From: Azolla caroliniana
Taxonomy: Eukaryota > Polypodiophyta
Length of the DNA stretch: 64,000 nt
Assembly (NCBI GenBank): GCA_043228905.1
Contig: JBHGNT010000003.1
Location: 124,001 to 188,000, forward strand
Reading direction: 5' to 3'
Position numbers and translations under genes: made by a program. This document shows, piece after piece, positions 11,538-21,789 of this stretch. Positions within the stretch are counted from its first letter, which is position 1. Each line of letters begins with the position of its first letter. The notes beneath the pieces were generated by a model. It saw only the letters and a list, made by a program, of their open reading frames with translations. It was not told the origin of the DNA and ran no database searches.

Positions 11538-12012
11538 CTTTTGGCATGCCTGAACGCTGAACGGCTGACCCTTCCTTGACAGGAAGTTTATCCCTCACTC
11601 TCGCTCTCCATCACTAATCTCTATCTATTCCTCTCTGCGTGAGCCAACCAGCCTGTGATGGACATCTCCACCCTACCCCCGAGAGGAAGTCTCTCTCTCT
11701 CTCTCTACGCTCTGTGTGTGTCTGTCTCTCTCCCCTCACACTCATCGTGTGATTTATATCTATGCAACGGAAACCCTAGACCCTCAAAGGTTTTGCTGAA
11801 GAAGAATGAAGAGCTTTTGCAGAGGTGATTGCCAAAGGAGAAGCTCAATGTATGGTGAGTAAAAACCTCTTGGTATTTTGGGCGGTCATTCTGGAACAAT
11901 GCTTGCATCCACCTTGTAGTCAGTGGTGCACATATTTTGCAATCTAAGATCATATCAAGCTTCAAGAATGATTGGGGATCACTATCCCTCTCGTCGCTTT
12001 CTGCATCTTAAT
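11538..12012 (+). other. N1 leader, unassigned
   Basis: Pyrimidine-rich sequence with a (CT)n run at 11690-11705, then a short exon-like stretch ending atg|gtgagt near 11853 that resembles a splice donor. I see no recognisable protein. Confidence 0.35.
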
Positions 12013-12153
12013 CCTGTTCTCACATTCCGCAGACTTTTTCTCCGCTTCATCAGCTCTGTGTTGGAGGAGGACCTTCGTGGGAAGATTATCATCATCACAG
12101 GCGCCTTATCTAGCCTTGGGGAGGCATTAACCTATCTGTATGCCAAAAGGGGT
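12013..12153 (+). pseudogene. Captured fragment of an 11-beta-hydroxysteroid dehydrogenase-like / steroleosin-type SDR gene
   Basis: Forty-seven codons read PVLTFRRLFLRF, SVLEEDLRGKIIIITG, then ALSSLGEALTYLYAKRG. This is the N-terminal Rossmann entry of plant HSD1/steroleosin-like short-chain dehydrogenases: hydrophobic anchor, then GK(V/I)(V/I)(L/I)ITGASSGIGE and the AYEYAKRG helix. The nucleotide-binding TGxxxGxG reads TGALSSLG, so two glycines are lost. Homology stops abruptly after AKRG, and the catalytic YxxxK part is absent. It is cargo between N-family LTRs and in the same sense as their presumed promoter. It is non-functional as an enzyme. Confidence 0.72.
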
Positions 12154-13048
12154 GATAGTTACGCAGATGCAGATACAGACGCAGAGAAAAGTTGTTATTG
12201 CCCCCTCCCCACGCCTACATCCCTGTACCAGTAAAAATCACTATACCACCAGTCAGTCAGCCAGTCTGAGCCTGTATCTGTTTGTCTGTCTCACCCACTC
12301 AGTTAATCATGATCTTTGTTCAACCTTACCTTCTTCCTTCCCTGTCATGCACCATGACAGTGCTTCACGAGATCATCCCTTGATTCACCGTTTATTCAAC
12401 CACTCTTACACGGCCTCTGCTGCTTTGATTGTACTCTTCCCTCGTCGTTGCACGCATACCATCATGTGCCTTCTTTGGGCATACACCCAACCCTAATCTT
12501 TCTCTGGTCGACCTGATTTATCTTCCACGCTACAAGGTTTGCACCATAGCCTCTTCTTGATTAGTTCATTTCTCTGCCTATTTCAGAGCTTGGCACTACA
12601 ACTAGTAATGATGATGATGTGACAATCAAAGGATCAGAGTTTGGGGAGCTCAAAGAAGGGGATATCATATGGGGGGACATGGAATTAGACTCCTGCTGTG
12701 TAGAATAAGATCGACATGGACATCAGAAACATTGATGATGGTAACCATGGAGCAGTAGCAGCAAAGGCGAAGAGATCATCACTTCTCACCATGGAGATAA
12801 AAAGAACTTCTGCTGTTTCTACTTCTGGTAGTACTATACAATCATTGAGCATTAACAATGAGCGAGTAGGTCTGGCTTTGTTAGAGCCATCAGAGCATCA
12901 CGGCTATGGCGGAGGTAACTTCAAGATCAGTATCGGGAGCCTTACCAGCCATCTAAGTATGGTGAACCTTTGCAATATGAAGAAGATAATGGTGATGGAA
13001 GAAGATGAATTAGACGAAAGCAGTAGAGCTGGACAGTCCGTGTGGTAG
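12154..13048 (+). other. N1 cargo of unknown origin
   Basis: It contains a 110-codon open frame (12716-13048, MDIRNIDDGNHGAVAAK...) rich in Ser, acidic residues and short repeats, plus an upstream stretch at 12590-12700 reading DDDVTIKGSEFGELKEGDIIWGD in a different frame. They look like pieces of host coding sequence, but I recognise no family. Confidence 0.35.
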
Positions 13049-14417
13049 CCGGTTTGAACTGGGCGATGGCCGAGAGATTGAGCCGGCCGAATGACAGCCC
13101 CGAACAGCAGCAGCCAGCCACCCGGCAAACGGTTCCGGCGACGAGGATGATCGCTGGACAGCGATGACGATGGCCGATAGACGGCCATCGAGCGTGGCTA
13201 ACGGACAACCGGACAAGCGACGGCCAGCAGACGGCAACAGACGAGTCCGACAGTGGCTGAATAGCCAAAGAGCGGCCAAAAGAGAGCCCGATAGTCGGCC
13301 GGTAGAGAGCGGTGACAGCCGGACAAGGGACAGCTGGCAAACTGCGACATGTGAGTTCGACAACCGGATAGAGGTCCGGTAACCGGCGGCCACCCAACGA
13401 TGCCAACCTGCCAACCTGCGAACAGAGACAGCTAGCATCCGGCAGCTGATGGATGGCGCCCCCACTGTCTGATAGCAACAGCCCACGAACAGGCATGGCC
13501 GGACAGACAGAAATGACCGGGATAAACTTAGACCAAGACAGAGCAGACAGAGAGCTCCACTGAGCTCTGCCATGTCTTCGACAGGATCATCCAAGCAAAC
13601 AAGGGAAAGAAGAATGAAGAAGAAATGAAAGAAGGGGAAGAAGATGATGACAACTACACAGAACAAGAGGAAGATAGAAGATGAATTGGAAAAAGAAGAA
13701 GCAAACCGAGAAGAAGAGAGAAGAGGAGAAATGATGGGAAGCACGTAGAAGAAGGAAGGAGAAACACAGAGCAGATTCGAAAAAGACAAAGAAGAAAGAA
13801 GATTCAAGAATCAGGAAGAAACAGAAATAGACATGACGAATTCAACTGCAGAGGAGGAATAAGAAAGAATTGAAAGAGTAAAAATTGAAGAAAAGCACGG
13901 AGGGGCTGGACACAAAATTTCGAAAATAGAGGGGCATAGTGAGAAATTTCAAAAAAATGGAGGGCAGAGAGGAGAATTTCGAAATGTCAAGGACAAATAA
14001 AAGAATTTCAAAAACCAGAGGGCAGAAGAAAAAAGTTTGAAAGCTCAAGGGGTATCCATTAAAATTTCAAAAATTTGAGGGTAAAAACAAACATTTCTAA
14101 AACCAAGGGGTACAAATCATGAAATTTCGAAAACACAACTCACATGATGAAAGAAAGATTACACAAATGCACAACACGATTTCATGACCCATGCCACAAT
14201 GCACTAGTCGATTGGTGTATGATCCAATCGCGACTCGTGTTAACCGAACGAGAATGTTCGAGTCAACTAAAGCTCCGATTGAAGTTATCGATCGTAGAGT
14301 AGTGATCCGGTCGAGGGATTTTCCGACCATTGAGACAACCGATGGAGTTCCGGTCGAAAAGAGTTGCCATGGCGAGTGGGTTCACCGTTCAATGCACTAT
14401 CCCACAGGTGTGCCATG
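13049..14417 (+). other. N1 3' region: GC-rich degenerate repeats, then purine-rich shared region
   Basis: 13060-13500 is unusually GC-rich with recurring cggcc, gacggc and gacag words and no clear unit length. 13560-13850 is A/G-rich. 13870-14110 is a degenerate repeat of about 35 bases (gaaatttc / gagggca), matching 530-720 of N0 reversed. 14110-14417 matches 230-530 reversed. No protein is supported. Confidence 0.5.
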
Positions 14418-14792
14418 TGTTACCCATAAGAATATACGGGGGAGACATAAGAGGTGGAACACGATAATGTGGTTGATGTGTATGTGCAATGTGTATGAGT
14501 GTGTGAGGATGAGTATGTGTATGAGCACATGCACATTTGTGTGCATGTGTACAAAAGTGAGAGAGTGACTTAGTAATGTAACTCCCTACTTGTCTCATTC
14601 TTTTGTAACGGTTACCTCATGTACTATATAAACCCCTTATGGGGCATATAATGAAGATAGCTTTTTCCCCTCCCATTTTTGTGTCATTCCTTATTTGTTT
14701 TTCACTCTTTCTCCTTCAGACATAATCTCCCTTGGGAAGGGGGGTGAAGCCATTCTAGGCTTCAGAATGGCTTCACCCCCCACCCTTTAACA
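14418..14792 (+). mobile_element. N1 right LTR with perfect hairpin
   Basis: It starts TGTTACCC and ends TTTAACA; TATATAAA is at 14625-14632. A perfect 18-bp stem (14739-14756 with 14764-14781, 7-base loop) has arms GGGGGGTGAAGCCATTCT and its complement. The same hairpin in decayed form is at the end of the N0 right LTR. Confidence 0.8.
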
Positions 14793-16200
14793 TCTGCCCC
14801 GGCCGATGTTTATTTCTAGGGGCCTCTGCGTGCACCCGATCATTCCAAAGGTACACCACGTTGCTCTTAAGTGCATCGGTGAAGTTGATGTAGTCTCTCC
14901 GCATGTGTCCGAGGTCGTCGCACCACATGCACCTGAGGTCATTCGGTGGGCACCGGTCACGCGACTGACCCCCGCCATCCCTTCGAGCCTACACAATCTC
15001 GAGATCACGCACCACCTTGGTCAGCTCCTCCAGAGTTGCGCTCCCGGATGGTCCAACGACCACGTTGGTCGGAGCCATGCCCGACTCAAGCCACCGTCTT
15101 GTCTCTTCCATTTGAGTCAGGATTGGTTCCTCTGACCTCCTCCCGGCAATAGGGGCGGTCGTCGACGCTCCCGCATTGTTCCATTCTCGTCATTTGTCGA
15201 AACAGCTGTAAACTCTCTTGACAAAGGCCCAGTCGATCGTGAATCCTTCGTCTGTCTCCAAGAGGAGACCTACCTTCTCCCGGTCAAGCTCGTCGACAGA
15301 CTTAATGAATAGTAGGTCCTTGCTCGTATCAAGCACGGTTCGGTCTAACACCGAGAGACAGCCGAATCCCTTTTCAAATTCTTAGAGGAGCACCGATGTA
15401 TTCCTTCCTTTTTCAGGGCTCTGAACCAACTCCATGGATTCCCGGTTCGACAATCAGAGTGAGTCGTCAAAACCATATCTTTCGAGGAGTTGACCCTCGA
15501 ATTCCGTCTAGACCCGGTAGTCGACCTAAACCTCCAGCACCCACGCATGGATGTTCAGTATCAGTGCTCATGGGAATACAGACAACCGCCTGTCCTCCGG
15601 GATGTCCCACATTATCATTTCGGCCCGAGAGGCCTCCAAGTAGCTTGTTGCGTCTTTTCCATTGATTCAATTGGCCTAACATCCCGACTATCGTTTCTAT
15701 GGCCCGGTCGAGGCCATCTACACTCCTATGTGGATTCACCAGACGGTCTATCGCTATCGCCATTGCCTCCACAAGCTCCCTCCCTCTCATCTTGAGCTCC
15801 TTTGCCACTCCCTTTCACGTCGGGTTCACTAAGATGTCGCGGAAATTCGTGCTTATGCGTTGAAACGAGGCACAACCATCGGGGTCTCGGACCAAGGAGC
15901 TGATGAGAGAAGATAGCGTGTCCGGATCGGCTTCCGGATAACCTTGCTGGATCGGTTTCTAGAAACATATCCAATCTGGATCAATCCCTGGATTCCGGAC
16001 GGTGAGCACATGGGCTTGAAGTTGTATGTTGTTCCGGCCGGTTGTCGGATAACAGTGATGAGCTCACGAGCCCACTCACTCGGATAGGCACACTCAAACA
16101 AGAATAAAGCAGAGATAAGAACATGGGGATGCCTAATCACACGAAGAGACTCAACAAAACTAATGAGTTACAAAGAAAATAGAAAGATTACCACCGGAGG
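14793..16200 (-). pseudogene. Gm gypsy gag relic
   Basis: The minus strand reads from about 16140 through a gag-like stretch (PEADPDTLSSLISSLVRD; GVAKELKMRGRELVEAMA at about 15810) to a zinc-knuckle-like CMWCDDLGHMRRD (about 14935), then NVVYLWNDRVHA and GRG at 14793, where N1 interrupts it. MKGLMEE continues at 11208. This C-x2-C-x4-H knuckle followed by a GRGGMK motif is also seen in element S (57230-57395). Multiple stops and frameshifts are present. Confidence 0.6.
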
Positions 16201-16717
16201 CGGTTGGCAAAGGAGCTTCGAGCTCTACACACACGGACACAGACATAGAACAATGGGCCTCTAGTCGGGAGCTCACGACAGAGCTCGGGACTCAAACAGA
16301 CAACACTTCATTCTCCAATTCTCGGATAATCTCTCTCATTCTTCTCTCCCTCCTTTTATGGCTCAAGGAGAAAGAGAGACCGTTACATCAGGCTGTTAAG
16401 ACAACCACTTTTGTTTCTCGATTCTCTGGACACCAATTTTCTCCCATCAATTCCCTTTATTCCTTTCCATCCATGTGGACTTAAAGTACCTATCGAATCA
16501 CTTCTACCTAGTATTCCTCAACACTCAACTAGCACTACTTGATATTTACACGTTTCTACATAAAGACAATTTTCGTATGCATCCGTCCACACCCCTGTTC
16601 ACGCGCATCCGGCTTCGTTTTCTTCATATGGCTAGAATTCTTCACGACACCGGGTGTTAGGTTTGGGTTTGTCTTTGAGGAATCGCTTGTCGGCAGCAAA
16701 GGATTTTGAACCCTCAC
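16201..16717 (-). other. Gm leader between primer site and gag
   Basis: The stretch from about 16330 is nearly identical to 56278-56665. No domain is seen. 16330 is the left edge of the segmental duplication (see 56278-63382). Confidence 0.6.
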
Positions 16718-16729
16718 GCTCTGATACCA
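16718..16729 (-). other. Gm primer-binding site
   Basis: Plus-strand gctctgatacca, i.e. TGGTATCAGAGC on the minus strand, complementary to the 3' end of initiator Met-tRNA. It directly abuts the LTR end at 16730, which fixes Gm on the minus strand. Confidence 0.9.
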
Positions 16730-17238
16730 TGTGAAAGTTAATGTGCGGAAGCGTAGACAAACTGACTCAACCGGATAGCAACAGAAAATAGACCTCGGGT
16801 TTAATAGAGAGCTTGAATTACACACACACAAAGTACGAGAGCCAGAGAGAGTAGAACAACATAAACTCAAATTACAAAATTTTCTTTGTACATACAATAT
16901 GCTCAGAGATCACTTTTATACATGTCCTTAAAAGGACTGACAGAAGTATTGATAAGTACTTCAATGCTCGTACTGAGCTACTGACATTAACTCCTAGGAT
17001 AACTACCTCGTAGTTTAGGTGTAGACCTCCAACGGTGTTACGGGCATGACCATAGCATAGTACGGTAAATTCTCACCACGGGATATTCTATGGTCATGCC
17101 CGTAACAAACGGCCTACCGGTTCACACGTGGGTCCAGCTCTCCAATCTGGCCCTCCGATCTGGCACTCTTCTCCGGACACAAATCCGGCTCTAGCTTACT
17201 TAGTCGATCCGGATCAGGTTGAGCTTGTCCGCTCAACA
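16730..17238 (-). mobile_element. Gm 5' LTR
   Basis: The ends are TGTGAAAG (plus) and GCTCAACA (plus). On the minus strand a TATAAAAG box lies at 16920-16913. It contains the 72-bp insertion at 17036-17107. The duplicate copy at 56678-57123 lacks that insertion. After 17238 the S gag begins, so Gm inserted into S. Confidence 0.85.
17036..17107. mobile_element. 72-bp fold-back element made of G1 LTR-end sequence
   Basis: It starts TGTTACGGGCATGACCATA, ends with the exact complement, and is flanked by aacgg on both sides (17031-17035 and 17108-17112). The paralogous site at 56993-56997 has a single aacgg and no insert. Read on the minus strand, its first 51 bases follow the first 51 bases of the G1 LTR (31574 onward) with a few differences, then the terminal 19-21 bases return inverted. 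It codes for nothing. The 5-bp TSD equals that of G1, which suggests the G1-family integrase inserted a cDNA with two U3 ends. Confidence 0.88.
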
Positions 17239-17512
17239 ACAACCGAATAATGTGTATGAGTTGGTGAAGCAATTCATGGAGTAGAAGATTTCTTCCACGT
17301 CAAAGGTGCAACATTAGCCACAAGTGCGACGAACTCTTCTAACCAGGGATTTTTTATGCTTATGGTGGGACATCTTGGAGCATTGAAGATCGAAGTGTGT
17401 GGAGCATCAGGAGGCTATGCAAAATAACCACATATTCTACAAGGATCGGTTGATTCACTCATCTGTGACTCGTCAACCATTGAGGACACATTTTGGGCGA
17501 GGAGGATTGATA
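17239..17512 (+). pseudogene. S (left copy) gag zinc-knuckle fragment
   Basis: Element S, an old plus-strand gypsy relic. In the better-preserved copy at 57124-57397 the reading is FLCLWCDILEH, then NHIFYKDRLIHSS and LKTNFG.GG, the CxxC-H knuckle and GRGGMK motif also present in Gm. Here decayed, and cut at 17513 by solo LTR SL; the MKKLLEEE helix resumes at 18000. Confidence 0.65.
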
Positions 17513-17999
17513 TGTCACGATACAGTGACATAAAATAGGATTGAACTTGCAACCTCACATCAACAATACGTCATGCTCAACCATCTTGATATGAGCATTG
17601 TATGAGATTTACTTTATCTACATATCATTGTATAAGATATACTTGATCTAGGTATACTCTCTAGACATCTAGAAAGTTCTGGAAAGTTCCAAAAGGTTCT
17701 AAACGGTTCCAGAATATTCTTCAAAATATTCTAAGGCATGTTCCTCAACTCACAGTATAAATACTTGTAACCTCCTTGGTCCCTTTCAAGGGATTCAACG
17801 CCATTCATTGACACATCAATCTAGTATTCTTGTTTCATTCCATCTTGTCTCTGTCTTTATCTTTGTCTTCATGCTCTCATGTCACTCACAACTTCTAAAG
17901 TTACTAACCTCGTGACTTCTAGCCCCAGGTCCGTAGCCCGTTGCTCGTAGCCCCATCATCTGTGCTCCGTCCCAGTCCGTGCTTGGTATGTCTGTGACA
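17513..17999 (+). mobile_element. SL solo LTR, left copy (heat-element LTR)
   Basis: 487 bp, TGTCACGA to GTGACA, flanked by tgata (17508-17512) and tgaaa (18000-18004), a TSD with one mutation (the S frame requires tgaaa). U3 begins with the palindrome TGTCAC-GATACA-GTGACA. It holds an HSE array (17672-17719) and TATAAATA (17756-17763). A 487-bp copy sits at 57398-57884. Confidence 0.9.
17672..17719 (+). promoter_or_regulatory. Heat-shock-element array in SL, left copy
   Basis: Alternating 5-bp-spaced units: GAA 17672, TTC 17677, GAA 17682, TTC 17687 (four contiguous), then TTC 17697, then TTC 17707, GAA 17712, TTC 17717 (three contiguous). The plant HSF-binding consensus is at least three alternating nGAAn units. 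TATAAATA follows about 40 bases downstream. Binding is inferred from the consensus only. Confidence 0.8.
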
Positions 18000-19686
18000 T
18001 GAAAAAGCTCTTGGAGGAAGAAGAGCTTCGACATGCACAAGCTATTTTCCATTCTACTTCGCCTATTGTTCGACTAATTGAAATTCCAAAGCAAGATCCA
18101 ACTATTCAGACTATTTGTATTGAAGATGGTTGTCAAAGGACTAGCTAGAGTGATCCAACCATTCCCACAGATTATGATGTGATGGTAGAGGAGAAGAGAG
18201 GAAGAGTTGGATCATGAATGAGTTCTGAAGAGGGCTGATTTTCATTCTCCATCCGAAAAGCAAAATTTGGACATACAAATGGCTGAACCAAAACCTGTAC
18301 AGGCATCTAAGAAGTCATCTCCAACATTCCAGATGCGGGCTGAATTGGAACAAGAGGTAGATGCTTTCTCTTTCATTGAAAATTATGTTCTAAAATAACA
18401 TATCTCAATTCCATTAGGAGACTTGTTGACGGTCTCCGAAAAGGATGTAGAGGATGATTTATTGGAGCAGGTGCGAAGGAAGCAAATTCTGGTTGATACA
18501 ACAATGTTTGCAAAGGAGGGTGGATGAAAAGAAGGATCTACACAAGTGTTGAAGCATGAAGATAATATTCCGATGAACCACTTTACTCGGAATCACAAGG
18601 CTCAGGCAACTACAAAAACGAAACTACAACTTGGTGGTTTATCGGATGCAGTCATGGCTTTGATTGATGTTAAGTCGGAGATCAACCTCATGTCCTTGGA
18701 TGTTTAGAAGCAAGGAGGGTGGCGGATAACTTCTAATCATCATTGGAGGATTCAAGCAGCAACATAGTCATCAGAGGAGTTATCGGGAGCTTGCCCATAT
18801 GTGGAGGTATCAATTGGTGGTGTTACTGTGGTTCAACATTTCTTTATTCAGGATTCAGCCACATATCTAGTTATATTGGGTCAACCCTTCATGGTTGTTG
18901 TCTGCATGGAGACAAAGGTGTTGGATGATGGATAAGCCTATGTTAGGATCAAAGATATGGACAGTGGAAGGACAATATAGTTTTAGACAGTTTGACCTAA
19001 TCATGAACGAAATAATGATAGTTTACATGTATCCTATGATCAAGATTTTTAGATAGGACTATTGTAAAACAGCAATAGTCTAGGACAACAGAAGTCCCTG
19101 TATGAGAATAATTGTTTCGGCAATAATAAAGTTTATGTTTCTTATACCGGAGCAATCTCATTTTCTTCTGTTGATGATTTAAATCATAAAAGCTAGGGAA
19201 ATGTGGAAGACATTCAGGTGATGTTTTTTAAATATCGGATTCTAGAACCGAATGATCAGGTGTCAGGAGTTATGGAGGAATTATCCTTTGTGGATACCAT
19301 TGGGGAGCTGGAAAATTCTTTGTATTCAAATGAAGGTCAGTCATTTTTATTCCGGCCAATTCAGTGGATATGTATACTGAAATTGCAACATTCCGGAATC
19401 AAATGGATATGGTTGCTCGCATCCATACAAAATATAAGACATTGGATCGAAAAGTTTGACCTGTAGCGGAACCATTGCCAGCTGATAGCATAGATCAACT
19501 CAAAAGAGTGAAGCAAGAACCAATGTTATAGGATTTGAGGAAGATTGTTCTTTGCAAGGAAAGCTTTAGATAGGAGGGGGTGACTTCCTCAATCGAGCTG
19601 AAGAAACCCAATTTTGGAAGATGTTATCTCAACATGGTAAAGCCTTTGCTTTTTCACCTTCAGAGATAGGTTGTGTGGACCCACAA
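18000..19686 (+). pseudogene. S (left copy) gag C-terminus, protease and start of pol
   Basis: It reads MKKLLEEEELRHAQAIFH from 18000 and a retropepsin-like LGGLSDAVMALIDVKSEINLMSLDV at about 18630-18710, in which the D-x-G triad is D-V-K. It then reads CPYVEVSIGG, FFIQDSATYLVILGQPF, and finally GGDFLNRAEE and KMLSQHGKAFAFSP (19570-19670), which normally leads into RT. There are many stops. It is cut at 19687 by G1. The copy at 57885-59640 is uninterrupted. Confidence 0.7.
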
Positions 19687-20142
19687 TGTTACGGGCATGA
19701 CCATTTAATATCCCATGGTGAGAATTTACCGTAGTATTCTATACACGTGGATAAGTGTGAGGGTTAAACGAGAGTGTAAAGAAGGGGAGGATTACTTTTA
19801 ATCCTCGGGATTGAGACAACCCATTAGGTCAAGTGTGAACTTGCCTGGGGGCCTTGGGTATCGCTATAAATAAGAGGCCTCGCTACCCTCATTTGATCAT
19901 CTTTTTGACTACATCGAGACTCTGCTCTTGTGGTGGGTCAACTCTTGTATCGAGCGTGCCAGCACCAGGTACGACTCGACGCCACGACGGTGGTATGGGA
20001 CGCCGATCGAGGCTCGAGTCCGTCTCGATCCCTTCACTCGGGGGTGGTCGGGTGGATCGGCACCCTTCTTTCTCATTCTCCTTTCTATCTATCATTTGTT
20101 TATCCTTATCTTAAGCTTACTTTAGTACTTAGATCTCTAATA
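19687..20142 (+). mobile_element. G1 5' LTR
   Basis: Starts TGTTACGGG, ends TAATA. TATAAATA-like gctataaataagagg lies near 19862-19876. The first 51 bases are the source sequence of the 72-bp element at 17036. Next comes tt, then the Met-tRNA primer site. Confidence 0.93.
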
Positions 20143-21789
20143 TTTGGTATCAGATTTATGTACTAATGTTTCTTTGTTTTTCATTTGTGTTTTGATTGAT
20201 GCTGATCGATCGATGTGCGGTCGGCCTTGATCCAGACAACGATCAACAAAGAACTTCGGTAACTCTTTCCATAATTTTTTTTTCTATTCTCTCTTCTCCC
20301 ATCTAATCATGTGTTTAGTTTATATGTAATTTTTTTCATTAAGTCAATGATGTTGTAGTGGTCTTTAATTGATTATCTAAAACGTTTACATATGTGCACG
20401 AGGTCAATACCTCATTTGACATATTAATAATATGTGATGAGTGTCGTATGTGTATGAGGTTAATACCTCAATTACGTATTACGTTCACGAACATATGTTA
20501 TGTTTGCGTATGAGTTTAATACCTTGATTTGTTGTAAACGATATGTGGTTGGTCTCGTATGCGTAAGAGGTCAATACCTCAATTGCGTATTACGATGATC
20601 TCTTATTTGTGGATGTTTCGTGTGCATAAAGTTATATACCTCGATTACGTATCTCGATCACATCATTTGTGGCTATTTAATATAACGATATGTTAATATA
20701 AGCATATGTGGTCACGTATATACGTATTTGATCGTATATATGTGATAAGTAAACATATGTGTATATTCGTTATTACGTGATTATATCGAAAGTTGTCCTT
20801 GTCGGGAAAAGGATGTTGGTGGCCGTCCTCACATTTTTGTGAGAATGGCGTTGTCACCATCCCTTTTTCAACAATTTTTTATTGTTGACAACCCCGTTGA
20901 TGACCTCGATTTCGTTACGTAAAGAAACACCTATAGCCATAATGATGTTGAGTACGTAGGGCTTGACCCAGTTCAACTGAGGTCGCTCCAATGACGCGAC
21001 CATGAGCTCGTTCTTACAAGAGGCATTCGTAATGACGTGACCATGTGATGGGCCACGTGGGCCTACTACGAAACGAGGGCTCATTTGGCTTGACCATTAG
21101 GTTGCAATTTGGCCTATGCCATCGTAATTACGAGACTTGAGGTTAGGTAACGTACCAACATAATTTGGTAAATGAGGGCGAAATAAGGACCCTTGACATA
21201 TATGTTCTTTAAAAAAAAACATATATGATCAAATGCCTCGCATATCTCTTATATGCATCAAACATTAAGCATTTGAGAAGAGCAACCTACTTGGTTGGCT
21301 CAAGTGTTTAATGCATTTGTTCTCGAGGTCTCGAGTTCAAATATGACCAAGACCATACAAAATCGTTGATACATATGACTATAACACATGTTTAGACTTA
21401 AGGTCTAAGTGCACCTCGGGGTCCTCGTAATAGGACTTAAAGAGCCGAAACCACATATGTGGGCACCGAAACATAGTTTATTGTTAACATTTTTTTCGTG
21501 TATAAACTACTCATGACGCGAACATACATGGTTGAGCCTCGGGGAGCCGCCATAAAAAAATCGATATAGAGATCAGGGAAAGACATTAAATTGTCACCCC
21601 GATGGTTTTTTAAACACCTTTGTGTTACCATAGTAACCTGATCTTGAACCTCATCTCATACGTCTAGAGGGGTATTGACGTGAGATCCTGATATCGATTA
21701 ATGTTTGCCCATGATATGTTTACATCACGACATGATGTTATGACTATCTCTCTGACCTTATCCTATTTCTTTTCCAGAAATAATCTTTA
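20143..21789 (+). other. G1 long leader
   Basis: 1.65 kb with no supported protein between the primer site and the gag ATG. It contains a degenerate tandem array at 20400-20650 (separate entry). The rest has no recognisable feature; a packaging or translation role would be a guess. Confidence 0.7.
20400..20650. repeat. Degenerate tandem array of about 56-bp units with a palindromic core
   Basis: The core GAGGTCAATACCTC (self-complementary except its centre) recurs at 20400, 20456, 20512, 20567 and about 20628. It is followed in most units by aattgcgtattacg-like sequence. Spacing is 56, 56, 55 and 61 bases. Confidence 0.8.

Larger units (their letters stand above)
11209..14792 (+). mobile_element. 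N1: cargo-carrying LTR element without gag-pol
   Basis: It is bounded by direct LTRs 11209-11537 (329 bp) and 14418-14792 (375 bp), with termini TGTTAC and TAACA. The host flanks are tccgt (11204-11208) and tctgc (14793-14797). Both differ by one transition from tccgc, the sequence expected from the Gm reading frame there, so this is a decayed 5-bp TSD. No gag, RT or integrase is inside. The cargo includes a dehydrogenase fragment (12013-12153). Strand is chosen from the TATATAAA box (11415, 14625); the primer site and purine tract are ambiguous. Confidence 0.78.

Noticed and set aside
1-14792. A long inverted repeat (1-720 against 14000-14792) resembling the ends of a Pack-MULE DNA transposon with gene cargo
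   Set aside because: Each side is an LTR plus adjacent leader of a separate element. N0 and N1 each have a second, direct LTR (3182-3531, 11209-11537), and N1 alone closes the Gm reading frame with its own decayed TSD.
16718-16729. gctctgatacca and TGGTATCAGAGC motifs as parts of tRNA genes
   Set aside because: They are primer-binding sites directly beside LTR ends (5909, 16718, 27367, 43179, 47155, 56666). No cloverleaf sequence surrounds them.
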